Below, in pieces: positions 7,303-14,854 of a stretch of DNA of 26,894 bases. Within the stretch, counting starts at the first letter, position 1. The number at the start of each line of letters is the position of its first letter. The position numbers were made by a program, and so were the translations under genes. The stretch covers positions 1 to 26,894 of the forward strand of contig CAKRTP010000010.1 in NCBI GenBank assembly GCA_934402155.1. Reading direction: 5' to 3'. The notes beneath the pieces are model-generated. The model did no database searches. It saw only the letters and a list, made by a program, of their open reading frames with translations, and was not told the DNA's origin. The stretch is from an uncultured Blautia sp. Lineage in GTDB: Bacteria; Bacillota; Clostridia; Lachnospirales; Lachnospiraceae.

Positions 7303-7332
7303 GAAATACACGATCAACAGGAGGATATCAGT

Positions 7333-9066
7333 ATGGACTACAAAGAAGTATATGAGCAGTGGCTGTCCAACCCATACTTTGATGATGCGACAAAGGAAGA
7401 ATTAAGAAAAATTTCAGAAGATGATAATGAGATCCAGGAACGTTTCTATATGGATCTTGAGTTTGGTACAGCAGGTCTTCGTGGAATCATCGGAGCCGGA
7501 ACCAATCGTATGAATATCTATGTAGTAAGAAGAGCAACTCAGGGTCTTGCAAATTACATTGCAAAAGTTGACAAGAAGTCCCAGGGTGTGGCAATTGCAT
7601 ATGATTCCCGCCATATGTCTCCGGAATTTGCTCAGGAGGCAGCCCTCTGCCTTGCTGCAAATGGAATCAAAGCATATATCTTTGAATCACTGAGACCGAC
7701 ACCGGAGCTTTCTTTTGCAGTACGTCATCTTGGATGTGCAGCAGGTATCAATGTAACTGCCAGCCATAACCCGCCGGAATATAATGGTTACAAAGTATAC
7801 TGGGAAGATGGAGCACAGATCACTCCGCCGCATGACAGTGGAATCATGGGAGAGGTTAAGTCAATCTCCGACTGGAATACAGTTAAGACAATGGACAAGG
7901 CAGAAGCAGAAAAAGCAGGTCTGTTCCAGGTGATCGGCAAAGAAGTTGATGATGCATATATGGAAGAACTTAAGAAACAGGTTCTTCATATGGATGCGAT
8001 TGAAGCAGAAGGCAAAAATCTCAAAATCGTTTACTCACCTCTTCATGGAACAGGAAATATCCCGGCCAGAAGAATTCTCAAAGAACTTGGATTTGAGAAT
8101 GTTTATGTTGTCAAAGAGCAGGAACTTCCGGATGGAGATTTCCCGACTGTAAGCTATCCGAACCCGGAGGCAGCAGAGGCATTTGAACTTGGTCTTAAAC
8201 TTGCAAAAGAAGTAGATGCAGATCTGGTTCTGGCAACAGATCCGGATGCAGACCGTCTTGGTGTACGTGTCAAAGACAAGAACGGCGAGTATCATGATCT
8301 TACAGGAAATATGTCAGGATGTCTGCTTGCAAACTATGAGATCAGCCAGAAGAAGGCAATCAATGGAAGCCTTCCGGAAGATGGTGCACTGATCAAGACA
8401 ATTGTTACAACTAATCTGGCAGACGCAATTGCCAAAGGATATGGTGTAAAACTGATTGAAGTTCTGACAGGATTCAAATTCATCGGACAGCAGATCCTTG
8501 GATTTGAGCAGAGCGGTAAGGGAAGCTATCTCTTTGGCTTCGAGGAAAGCTATGGCTGCCTGATCGGTACATATGCCAGAGATAAAGATGCGATTGTGGC
8601 CACAATGGCACTTTGCGAGGCTGCTGCATATTACAAAACTCAGGGCAAGACTCTCTGGGATGCAATGATCGAAATGTACGAACAGTTCGGCTATTACAAA
8701 GATGCGATCCAGTCAGTGACAATGAAGGGAATCGAGGGACTTCAGAAGATCCAGGAGATCATGAATTCTCTGCGCCAGAATCCGCCGAAAGAATTTGCAG
8801 GACACAAAGTTGTTGCCGTAAGAGACTATAAGGCTGACACAATCACAGATGTGGCAACAGGAGAGGTGAAACCTACAGGACTTCCGAATTCTAACGTTCT
8901 GTACTATGAACTGACAGATGATGCATGGGTATGTGTTCGTCCGTCCGGAACAGAACCGAAGGTTAAATTCTATTATGGTGTGAAGGGAACTTCTCTTGCC
9001 GATGCAGATGAGAAATCTGATATCATGGGCAAAGCAGTTCTCGATATGGTTGACTCCATGAAATAA
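7333..9066 (+). CDS. pgcA: Alpha-phosphoglucomutase / phospho-sugar mutase
   Basis: Interconverts glucose 1-phosphate and glucose 6-phosphate (possibly also mannose phosphates), linking glycolysis with UDP-glucose and glycogen metabolism. The four alpha-D-phosphohexomutase elements are present: phosphoserine loop VTASHNPPEYNGYK with S144, metal loop DPDADRLGV (303-311, D303/D305/D307), sugar-binding loop GFEESYG (around 402-408), and phosphate-binding RPSGTEPKVKFYY (536-548). The 577-residue length matches the long PgcA/PGM2-like form of about 580 residues rather than the 450-residue GlmM form. AGGAGG precedes the ATG. mazG follows after 15 bp and is probably co-transcribed. The GH13 enzyme further along may supply glucose units to the same pool. 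Confidence 0.93.
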   Translation: MDYKEVYEQWLSNPYFDDATKEELRKISEDDNEIQERFYMDLEFGTAGLRGIIGAGTNRMNIYVVRRATQGLANYIAKVDKKSQGVAIAYDSRHMSPEFAQEAALCLAANGIKAYIFESLRPTPELSFAVRHLGCAAGINVTASHNPPEYNGYKVYWEDGAQITPPHDSGIMGEVKSISDWNTVKTMDKAEAEKAGLFQVIGKEVDDAYMEELKKQVLHMDAIEAEGKNLKIVYSPLHGTGNIPARRILKELGFENVYVVKEQELPDGDFPTVSYPNPEAAEAFELGLKLAKEVDADLVLATDPDADRLGVRVKDKNGEYHDLTGNMSGCLLANYEISQKKAINGSLPEDGALIKTIVTTNLADAIAKGYGVKLIEVLTGFKFIGQQILGFEQSGKGSYLFGFEESYGCLIGTYARDKDAIVATMALCEAAAYYKTQGKTLWDAMIEMYEQFGYYKDAIQSVTMKGIEGLQKIQEIMNSLRQNPPKEFAGHKVVAVRDYKADTITDVATGEVKPTGLPNSNVLYYELTDDAWVCVRPSGTEPKVKFYYGVKGTSLADADEKSDIMGKAVLDMVDSMK

Positions 9067-9081
9067 TCGGGTAACTGGTGT

Positions 9082-9474
9082 ATGCAGGAATTTGACGAAT
9101 TTATGGAAGTTGTCCGGGAAATCCGGAAGAAGTGTCCATGGGACAGTATACAGACACATGAAAGTCTGAAACCGTATCTTATGGAGGAAGCGGAGGAGGT
9201 CCTTGAGGGGATCGATCGTCTGGATACAGAGGGGGATAGCCGGAATCTTTGTGAGGAGCTTGGAGATGTCCTGTTTCAGGTGGCACTCCACAGTGTGATC
9301 GCAGAGGAAGAAGGACTGTTTACTGTTGAGGATGTGATCTCCGGTATAGAATTCAAGATGAAATTTCGCCATCCGAAGATATTTTCACCGGAGGATACAG
9401 AGGCCGTGTCTTTGTCATGGGAAGAATTGAAAGCCCGGGAAAGACAGCGTTTCCAAAAGCCCGAAAAGCCTTGA
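9082..9474 (+). CDS. mazG: MazG-type nucleoside triphosphate pyrophosphohydrolase (single domain)
   Basis: Hydrolyses (d)NTPs, including damaged ones, to monophosphate and pyrophosphate. The metal-binding pattern EExxE...ExxD is seen as MEEAEEVLEG (around residues 34-43) and CEELGDVLFQVALHS (around 57-71); CPWDSIQTHESLKPYL near residue 19 is characteristic of MazG. At 130 residues it has only one MazG domain, about half the size of E. coli MazG, and lacks the N-terminal methyltransferase-like part of Bacillus YabN. It is followed by hup and rqcP, matching the yabN-yabO order of Bacillus. No strong ribosome binding site is seen; it may depend on read-through of ribosomes from pgcA. Confidence 0.88.
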   Translation: MQEFDEFMEVVREIRKKCPWDSIQTHESLKPYLMEEAEEVLEGIDRLDTEGDSRNLCEELGDVLFQVALHSVIAEEEGLFTVEDVISGIEFKMKFRHPKIFSPEDTEAVSLSWEELKARERQRFQKPEKP

Positions 9475-9499
9475 CAATTTGACACAAAAGGTATATATA
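9471..9499 (+). promoter_or_regulatory. Strong sigma-A promoter for hup, overlapping the mazG stop codon
   Basis: TTGACA (9471-9476) and TATATA (9494-9499) are 17 bp apart. The TGA of the -35 box is the mazG stop codon (9472-9474). A leader of about 70 nt with AGGAGG near 9561-9566 precedes hup. Confidence 0.75.
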
Positions 9500-9573
9500 T
9501 AGTAGATAGCGTGCATATGCCAGGAAGCATTACGCAATAAATAAGAAAGAGATTATTATTAGGAGGAAACACC

Positions 9574-9849
9574 ATGAATAAAACAGAATTAGTAGCAGCA
9601 ATGGCGAAAGAAACTAACCTTTCCAAGAAAGATGTAGAGGCAGTTTTAAAATCTTTCACCGACGTTGTAGCATCCGAATTAAAAAAAGGTGGAAAAATCC
9701 AGTTAGTAGGTTTTGGTACATTTGAAGTAAGCGAAAGAGCAGCAAGAGAAGGAAGAAATCCTCAGACTGGAGAAACAATGACAATCGCAGCTTCCAAGGC
9801 ACCGAAATTCAAAGCAGGAAAGGCTCTGAAGGATCTGGTAAACGAATAA
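9574..9849 (+). CDS. hup: HU-family nucleoid DNA-binding protein
   Basis: Small basic histone-like protein that bends and compacts DNA as a dimer. All 91 residues match HU/IHF: MNKTELVAAMAKETNLSKKDVEAV at the N-terminus, GGKIQLVGFGTFEVSERAAREGRNPQTGE (starting near residue 39) including the DNA-binding beta arm, and SKAPKFKAGKALKD at the C-terminus. It has a consensus promoter, AGGAGGAAAC before the ATG and a strong terminator, as expected for an abundant protein transcribed alone. A hup gene between mazG and the S4 gene is a small change from the Bacillus order. Confidence 0.96.
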   Translation: MNKTELVAAMAKETNLSKKDVEAVLKSFTDVVASELKKGGKIQLVGFGTFEVSERAAREGRNPQTGETMTIAASKAPKFKAGKALKDLVNE

Positions 9850-9865
9850 TCACAGCGTATAGTTG

Positions 9866-9893
9866 GGGGGAACGTTAAGTTCCCCCATTTTTT
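9866..9893 (+). terminator. Strong intrinsic terminator after hup
   Basis: GGGGGAAC (9866-9873) pairs perfectly with GTTCCCCC (9879-9886) around the loop GTTAA, followed by A and six T residues. It ends only 21 bp before the rqcP start codon. Confidence 0.95.
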
Positions 9894-9914
9894 GACCTGA
9901 AAAGAGGAGGAAAC

Positions 9915-10157
9915 ATGAGACTTGACAAATATTTGAAGATATCACGTCTGATCAAACGAAGAACTGTGGCAAATGAAGCCTGTGATGCAGGAAGGGTTCT
10001 TATTAATGACCGTCCGGCCAAAGCGTCAGCCCAGGTCAAGGCCGGCGACACGATTGAAATACAGTTTGGCGGCGGAAAGAATGTCAGAGTAGAGGTTCTT
10101 GATGTGAAAGATACTGTGCGAAAAGAAGATGCGGAGAATCTTTATAAATATCTCTGA
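9915..10157 (+). CDS. rqcP: S4-domain RNA-binding protein, RqcP (YabO) type
   Basis: An 80-residue stand-alone S4 RNA-binding domain: MRLDKYLKISRLIKRRTVANEACDAGRVLINDRPAKAS at the N-terminus is the S4 helix pair and loop. RqcP (YabO in B. subtilis) binds the 50S subunit with RqcH during ribosome quality control and alanine tailing; Hsp15 of Proteobacteria is related. The position before yabP-yabQ-divIC matches B. subtilis yabO exactly, which supports the name. AGGAGGAAAC precedes the ATG. No promoter fits between the hup terminator and this gene, so expression must come from read-through or from a promoter inside hup. Confidence 0.9.
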   Translation: MRLDKYLKISRLIKRRTVANEACDAGRVLINDRPAKASAQVKAGDTIEIQFGGGKNVRVEVLDVKDTVRKEDAENLYKYL

Positions 10158-10191
10158 TACAAAAGCTTTCGGATCAGAGAAGGGAATCAGG

Positions 10192-10220
10192 GTCTATTTG
10201 AGAGGGCCACTACATAAAAT
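10192..10220 (+). promoter_or_regulatory. Possible SigE-type promoter for yabP-yabQ
   Basis: CATAAAAT (10213-10220) resembles the SigE -10 consensus CATACAnT and CTATTT (10194-10199) lies about 13 bp upstream. In B. subtilis yabP and yabQ are transcribed by SigE in the mother cell. The assignment is an inference from a short motif plus that knowledge. Confidence 0.4.
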
Positions 10221-10252
10221 TGAAATGTAATGGAACTACAGGAGGCAGATAG

Positions 10253-10534
10253 ATGGAACAGACCGCTGCACGGCAGCCCCACAGACTGGTTCTCGAAAAC
10301 CGGAGAAAAAGTACGATCTCAGGTGTTCAGGATGTTTGCTCGTTTAATGAAGAAGAGATTCTTTTGCTGACAGAAGAAGGAAAATTAAAAATCGTGGGAG
10401 AACAGCTTCATATAAGAAGACTGAATCTGGAAAAAGGAGAGACAGATATTGAGGGAAAAGTAAACAGTCTGATCTATCTGTCCAGAAATCCATCCCCCAA
10501 AAAAGACAGCCTGCTGAAACGGATGTTTCGCTAG
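10253..10534 (+). CDS. yabP: Sporulation protein YabP
   Basis: A 93-residue protein of the YabP/YqfC family. HRLVLENRRKSTISGVQDV (around residues 11-29) and the following short hydrophobic beta-like stretches (ILLLTEEGKLKIVGEQLHI) are the family core. YabP and YabQ are mother-cell sporulation proteins made under SigE; YabQ is needed for spore cortex formation, while the biochemical role of YabP is unknown. ACAGGAGGCAG precedes the ATG. It is preceded by a 95-bp gap with a SigE-like promoter candidate and followed after two bases by yabQ. Gene order rqcP-yabP-yabQ-divIC is the same as in B. subtilis. Confidence 0.9.
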   Translation: MEQTAARQPHRLVLENRRKSTISGVQDVCSFNEEEILLLTEEGKLKIVGEQLHIRRLNLEKGETDIEGKVNSLIYLSRNPSPKKDSLLKRMFR

Positions 10535-10536
10535 AG

Positions 10537-10932
10537 ATGAGTGGTTATATAGAAGCAGAAATTAAGCTGTTTTTGTGGGCAGCAGGAACAGGTGCGGTAC
10601 TTTTGGCATTCTATAAGATCTTTGATCTTCTGCGGTGTATAATGCAGTGGAGGATGATGAGAGATTTTTTTGACCTTTTATACTGGGTTTTTGCAGGAAG
10701 TGCAGTATTTGCCGGAATTTATCAATATAATGAAGGCCGTTTGCGGCTGTTTTTGTTTGCGGCTGTCTTTTTCGGGGCTTTTTTGATGAATTCTTTGTTA
10801 AAGAGGTTGATATTTCTTGCTAAAAGAGGTAGAATTTCAGTAATCATGGAAAACCGCTTTTGTAAGTTTGAGAGAGGAAAGCAGATTGAAAAAGTCCCCA
10901 AAAAAGAAAAAAAACACAAAAATATTAAATAA
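10537..10932 (+). CDS. yabQ: Spore cortex biosynthesis protein YabQ
   Basis: A 131-residue integral membrane protein with several hydrophobic helices: about residues 8-28 (LFLWAAGTGAVLLAFYKIF), 45-62 (LLYWVFAGSAVFAGIYQY) and 68-90 (LRLFLFAAVFFGAFLMNSLL). YabQ localises to the membranes around the forespore and is needed for cortex formation in B. subtilis. The C-terminus is a lysine-rich tail. The ATG begins two bases after the yabP stop without a clear ribosome binding site, suggesting translational coupling, and the end overlaps the divIC start region. Identity rests mainly on membrane topology and conserved position. Confidence 0.85.
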   Translation: MSGYIEAEIKLFLWAAGTGAVLLAFYKIFDLLRCIMQWRMMRDFFDLLYWVFAGSAVFAGIYQYNEGRLRLFLFAAVFFGAFLMNSLLKRLIFLAKRGRISVIMENRFCKFERGKQIEKVPKKEKKHKNIK

Positions 10933-11200
10933 TTATCTTGGCATGGCTCTGATATCAGTAGTTGTTGTAATTCTTCTGGGAGCTCTCACATTGCAGAGTA
11001 AAGAGCTGAAAGTCAAGATCTCATCCTATGACACAAGGGCAGCTGAGTTAAGAACTACAATAGAGGAAGAACAGGATCGGACAAAAGAGATTGATGAAGA
11101 GAAGGAATATATGCAGACAGACGAGTATGTGGCAGAAGTCGCAAGGGAGCGTCTTGGACTTGTCAAGAGCAATGAGATTGTTTTTGAGGAGGAGAAATAG
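10886..11200 (+). CDS. divIC: Septum formation initiator DivIC/FtsB-like protein
   Basis: Bitopic cell-division protein: a lysine-rich cytoplasmic N-terminus (KKSPKKKKNTK), one transmembrane helix (about residues 17-37, LGMALISVVVVILLGALTL), then a coiled coil (about 38-75) and a conserved end (YVAEVARERLGLVKSNEIVF). DivIC partners with FtsL and DivIB in the divisome. The frame is open from a TTG at 10868, but the TTG at 10886 is preceded at good distance by AGAGAGGA (10871-10878), giving 104 residues; there is no suitable ATG. The first 47 bases overlap the end of yabQ. Confidence 0.9.
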   Translation: MKKSPKKKKNTKILNNYLGMALISVVVVILLGALTLQSKELKVKISSYDTRAAELRTTIEEEQDRTKEIDEEKEYMQTDEYVAEVARERLGLVKSNEIVFEEEK

Positions 11201-11232
11201 CGCATATTTTGAAGAAAACTTTTCTGGAACAG

Positions 11233-11275
11233 ATGTCAGTATTTGACATATATTTTATAAAATCCCTTTTATAAT
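11233..11275 (+). promoter_or_regulatory. spoIIE promoter with 21-bp spacer and likely Spo0A site
   Basis: A consensus TTGACA (11243-11248) and a consensus TATAAT (11270-11275) are separated by 21 bp rather than 17. B. subtilis spoIIE and spoIIG promoters are known for the same over-long spacing, which is overcome by phosphorylated Spo0A bound at the -35 region. Here the complement of 11243-11249 reads TGTCAAA, one base from the Spo0A box TGTCGAA, and ATGTCA-N5-TGACAT (11233-11249) is a perfect inverted repeat over the -35 box. TTTTATAA also occurs twice (11253-11260 and 11268-11275). Confidence 0.6.
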
Positions 11276-11309
11276 TTCCCTTAATGAAGATATCAGGGGA
11301 GGGGAGAAT

Positions 11310-12803
11310 ATGCAGGAATGGATAATTGCCATGCTCGTGATCAGTATTCTGCTGATTTTGCGGGACATGGCAAAAACTGTTTTGAAGGGAAGAAAATCCA
11401 GAAAAGAAGAACCTTTTCCGTTATATGGAGAACATCCCCAGAAAGAGAAAGTAAAACGGTATGCGGCATCGTTTCAGAAACTTGCGGATACCTTTTATGG
11501 AATGCCCTACAAGAAAGAATATTTAAGCAATGCTCAGATTGAGCATATTATCCGGGAAACAGGCGAGAAGTCCTGTGGCAGCTGCTATCGGAGAGAACTT
11601 TGCTGGGATACTCAGTCGGAAGAGATGTACCGGTGTGCAGAAGCCATGATACGGGCGGCAGAGCAGGCTGATGAGGCAAAGACTGAGGAAATGCGAAGAC
11701 ACTGGAGTGAAGATTGCAGCAGATCGGCACAATATCTGTCAGTTTTACAGGAGCGTTTTCTGCAGGAAAGACGAGAAATGATCTGGGAAAATCGAATGAT
11801 CGAGAGTCGCCTTGCAGTTGCTCAGCAGATGAATGAGATTTCGCAGATCATGGAGCAGGTTGCGGAGGATCTCTACGATATCAGTGCGGCTGAACCGGTA
11901 TTTCAGGAAGAACTTACCAAAGCACTCAGAAGACGACATGTGATTCTGAGACGGGCCTGGGTCATGGACAAGGTAGAGGGACGCAGACAGATTTTTCTGA
12001 CTATGCGGGCCAGAAGCGGGCAGTGTATTGCTGTGTCTGAGATCGCTCAGATTTTGTCGGGAATCTGTGAATGTACGATGACCTCATCACCGGGAAGCCG
12101 TTGTATTGTGAACCGGGATTTCCATACAGTTCATTTTGTGGAGGATGTCGGCTATCAGATGCTGTATGGTGTGGCAAAGCTTACCAGAGAAAAGGAAAAA
12201 GTTTCCGGAGATAATTATATCTGTCGTCAGGAAGACGGAGGAAAGTTTGTGATGTGCCTTTCTGACGGAATGGGTTCTGGAATGGATGCATGCAAAGAAA
12301 GTGAGATTGTGGTAGAATTACTGGAGCAGTTTATGGAATCGGGATTTTCGCAGGAAGCGGCTGCGAGAATGGTGAATTCTTCGCTTGTGCTGAATGGACG
12401 GGAAGGTATGTTTTCTACAGTTGATATCTGTGCAGTGGATCTTTATACGGGAATCTGTGAATTTCTTAAAGCGGGAGCGGCAGCTACTTTTATAAGGCGT
12501 GATCACTGGGTGGAGGCAATCGCGTCAGAGAGCCTTGCGGCAGGACTGGTACAGAGAATTGATTTTGACACGACTTCTCGTAAACTTTACCATGGAGACT
12601 GCCTTGTGATGATGTCAGATGGGGTGCTGGATGCACTTCCGGCAGAGCGTGAGGAGGAAACAATGAAGGAAATTATTCTGGATGTGCAGGAGAGTGCTCC
12701 GCGAGAGATCAGCAGAGGAATTCTGGAACGTGTACTTGGATACAGCGATTATCGTGCCAGAGATGATATGACAGTACTGGTTGCAAATGTGGTAAAAAAA
12801 TAA
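11310..12803 (+). CDS. spoIIE: Stage II sporulation protein E (PP2C-type phosphatase), short form
   Basis: SpoIIE dephosphorylates SpoIIAA in the forespore to release SigF and also takes part in polar septation. The C-terminal PPM/PP2C phosphatase domain (about residues 295-495) shows VSGDNY (D301), LSDGMGSGMDA (317-327, D319) and MMSDGVLDALP (434-444, D437), which carry the metal-binding aspartates. A regulatory middle region includes a cysteine cluster, CGSCYRRELCWD, near residue 90. Only one hydrophobic helix is present (about 4-20) instead of the roughly ten in the 827-residue B. subtilis protein, so the multi-pass membrane domain is missing. The start has GGGGAGGGGAG upstream and the promoter lies just before, so nothing has been lost by frameshift within view. 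Confidence 0.9.
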   Translation: MQEWIIAMLVISILLILRDMAKTVLKGRKSRKEEPFPLYGEHPQKEKVKRYAASFQKLADTFYGMPYKKEYLSNAQIEHIIRETGEKSCGSCYRRELCWDTQSEEMYRCAEAMIRAAEQADEAKTEEMRRHWSEDCSRSAQYLSVLQERFLQERREMIWENRMIESRLAVAQQMNEISQIMEQVAEDLYDISAAEPVFQEELTKALRRRHVILRRAWVMDKVEGRRQIFLTMRARSGQCIAVSEIAQILSGICECTMTSSPGSRCIVNRDFHTVHFVEDVGYQMLYGVAKLTREKEKVSGDNYICRQEDGGKFVMCLSDGMGSGMDACKESEIVVELLEQFMESGFSQEAAARMVNSSLVLNGREGMFSTVDICAVDLYTGICEFLKAGAAATFIRRDHWVEAIASESLAAGLVQRIDFDTTSRKLYHGDCLVMMSDGVLDALPAEREEETMKEIILDVQESAPREISRGILERVLGYSDYRARDDMTVLVANVVKK

Positions 12804-12827
12804 CCGATATGGATCAGGAGAATAAAG

Positions 12828-12868
12828 GTAACTGTTCACAGGTAATTGTGAATGGAGTGAACAGTAAC
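12828..12868 (+). mobile_element. MITE-like element, 41 bp, flanked by 8-bp direct repeats
   Basis: The ends GTAACTGTTCAC (12828-12839) and GTGAACAGTAAC (12857-12868) are inverted repeats with one mismatch. GAATAAAG occurs immediately before (12820-12827) and immediately after (12869-12876). The sequence equals the outer left 18-20 bases and outer right 22 bases of the 142-bp element with the middle removed. It lies between the spoIIE stop and the tilS ribosome binding site, which is left intact. Confidence 0.75.
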
Positions 12869-12892
12869 GAATAAAGAATGAGGTAAATAGAG

Positions 12893-14308
12893 ATGCAGCA
12901 GATAACATTGGACAAGGTTGGCAGATTTATCAGAGAAAACAGAATGATTCCGGAAAAGTGTGTGATCATAGCAGGTGTGTCTGGAGGAAATGATTCAATG
13001 GCCATGCTGCATCTTCTGAAGTCTTTGCAGGAAAAACTGAACTTTGGCCTTCGTGTAGTGCATGTGAATCACGGAATCAGAGGAGATGAGGCCAAAAGAG
13101 ATCAGAATATAGTAGAGGATATATGCAGGCAGTGGGATATTCCCTGTAATGTTTATCAATATGATATACCGGATCTTGCTGCCAGATGGAAGCTTGGAGA
13201 GGAAGAAACAGGACGGATCGCCCGCAGGCAGGCATTTGACACCGAAAAAAAGAAATTCATAACAGAGCAGTGTTCCTGCAGGATCGCACTGGCACATAAT
13301 AAAAACGATCTTGCGGAAACCATGCTGCATCACCTTGCGAGAGGAACCGGACTCAGGGGGCTTTGTTCGCTGAAACCGGTGAATGGAGAGGTGATGCGGC
13401 CTCTTTTGTGCCTGGAGAGAAGAGAAATTGATGATTATGTTGAAAGGTGCAGAATTCCCAGTGTTCTGGACAGTACAAATCTCGAAGATGAGTACACCAG
13501 AAACCGCATTCGCAGACATATCCTTCCTGTGTTGGAGAAGGAGGTCAATGCAAAAACAATAGAACATATGGCGGAAACTGCCAGAATATTCGCTCAGGCG
13601 GAAGAGTTTCTGACGGAGGAAGCAGAGAGATTGATAAGAGGCTGCCAGGAGCCGGATGGAAGTTATTGTCTGAGAGATGCTTTTTTTGAGAAAAAACAGA
13701 TTCTCAGAAGCTATGGGATACGAGGGGCACTGGAGAATTTAAGCGGTCAGAGACGGGATATTTCACAGATCCACATCAGTCAGGTGGAAAATCTGTATTC
13801 CTGTCAGGTCAGCAAACAGATTTCTCTTCCGTATGAAATGGAAGCGGTCAGAGGCTATAATGGGGTGATTATCAGAAAGAAAAAAACAGAAAATCTCAAA
13901 AATCAGGAATACAAACAGGAAGAGAGTGTTCCTCTGCCGGCAGAGGGTGAAATAAAAACAGCGTTTGGATGCTTTGAGATGAGGACTTTTTCATATTCAG
14001 GAGAGAAGATTTTAGAAAAAAAGTATACGAAATGGTTTGATTGTGCTAAAATAAATAGCAGACTGTCTGTCCGTACACGGCAAAAGGGAGATTACCTTGT
14101 GATCAGTAAGGACGGCGGACGCAAGAAGCTGACCCGATGCATGATCGATGACAGAGTTCCAAAGGAGACCAGAGATCAGATTCCTCTGATCGCAGATGGG
14201 GAGGAAATTCTGTGGATCGTGGGAGGAAGGATCAGTGAACGATATAAGATTACTTCCTGTACAAGGAATATATTAGAAATCACATACCAAGGAGGAACCA
14301 GGATATGA
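12893..14308 (+). CDS. tilS: tRNA(Ile)-lysidine synthase
   Basis: Converts C34 of the CAU-anticodon isoleucine tRNA to lysidine using ATP and lysine, changing its reading from AUG to AUA; essential in most bacteria. The 471-residue protein has the PP-loop ATP site GVSGGNDSMAMLHLL (residues 28-42), HVNHGIRGDEAKRD (around 57-70) and ALAHNKNDLAETMLHHLARGTGLRGL (starting near 132), then the TilS C-terminal domain with VRTRQKGDYL and KKLTRCMIDDRVPKETRD (around 395-425). The usual SGGxDS loop is present with asparagine at the variable site. Its TGA overlaps the hpt start codon by four bases, so translation is coupled, as in the conserved tilS-hpt-ftsH cluster of Bacillus. Confidence 0.95.
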   Translation: MQQITLDKVGRFIRENRMIPEKCVIIAGVSGGNDSMAMLHLLKSLQEKLNFGLRVVHVNHGIRGDEAKRDQNIVEDICRQWDIPCNVYQYDIPDLAARWKLGEEETGRIARRQAFDTEKKKFITEQCSCRIALAHNKNDLAETMLHHLARGTGLRGLCSLKPVNGEVMRPLLCLERREIDDYVERCRIPSVLDSTNLEDEYTRNRIRRHILPVLEKEVNAKTIEHMAETARIFAQAEEFLTEEAERLIRGCQEPDGSYCLRDAFFEKKQILRSYGIRGALENLSGQRRDISQIHISQVENLYSCQVSKQISLPYEMEAVRGYNGVIIRKKKTENLKNQEYKQEESVPLPAEGEIKTAFGCFEMRTFSYSGEKILEKKYTKWFDCAKINSRLSVRTRQKGDYLVISKDGGRKKLTRCMIDDRVPKETRDQIPLIADGEEILWIVGGRISERYKITSCTRNILEITYQGGTRI

Positions 14309-14838
14309 GTGAGAAAATCAAGGTTTTACTGAGCGAAGAGGAAGTGGATGCAAGAATCCAGCAGGTAGCAGCCAAAATCAGTAAGGATTATGCAGGGAAA
14401 GAGATTCATCTGATCTGTGTACTGAAGGGCGGCGTATTCTTTACCTGCGAACTTGCAAAAAGAATTACAGTACCGGTATCCCTGGACTTTATGTCTGTCT
14501 CCAGCTATGGGGATGATACAAAATCCAGCGGAGTTGTCAAGATCGTAAAGGATCTGGATCAGCCGCTGATTGGCAAGGACGTACTGATTGTAGAAGATAT
14601 CATCGATTCAGGAAGAACTTTAAGTTATCTGATCAAGATTCTTGAAGACAGACATCCAAACAGTATCCGTCTGTGTACTCTGCTCGACAAGCCGGAACGC
14701 AGAGTTAAGAAGGATGTCAATGTAGACTACTGCTGTTTCAATATTCCGGATGAGTTTGTTGTGGGATATGGGCTTGATTATGCTCAGAAATACAGAAATC
14801 TCCCATTTATCGGAGTAGTGGAATTTGACGGCGAGTGA
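14305..14838 (+). CDS. hpt: Hypoxanthine(-guanine) phosphoribosyltransferase
   Basis: Salvages hypoxanthine and guanine to IMP and GMP using PRPP. The PRPP-binding signature VEDIIDSGRT is at residues 96-105, CVLKGGVFFTCELAKRI lies near 38-54, and FVVGYGLDYAQKYRNLPFIGV (near 152) is the typical end. The 177-residue length is normal for bacterial Hpt. It overlaps tilS by ATGA and precedes ftsH by 16 bp. A link with the purB and purA genes of this window is functional (AMP from the same IMP pool) rather than operonic. Confidence 0.95.
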   Translation: MSEKIKVLLSEEEVDARIQQVAAKISKDYAGKEIHLICVLKGGVFFTCELAKRITVPVSLDFMSVSSYGDDTKSSGVVKIVKDLDQPLIGKDVLIVEDIIDSGRTLSYLIKILEDRHPNSIRLCTLLDKPERRVKKDVNVDYCCFNIPDEFVVGYGLDYAQKYRNLPFIGVVEFDGE

Positions 14839-14854
14839 AAGGAGATTCAGTTAA

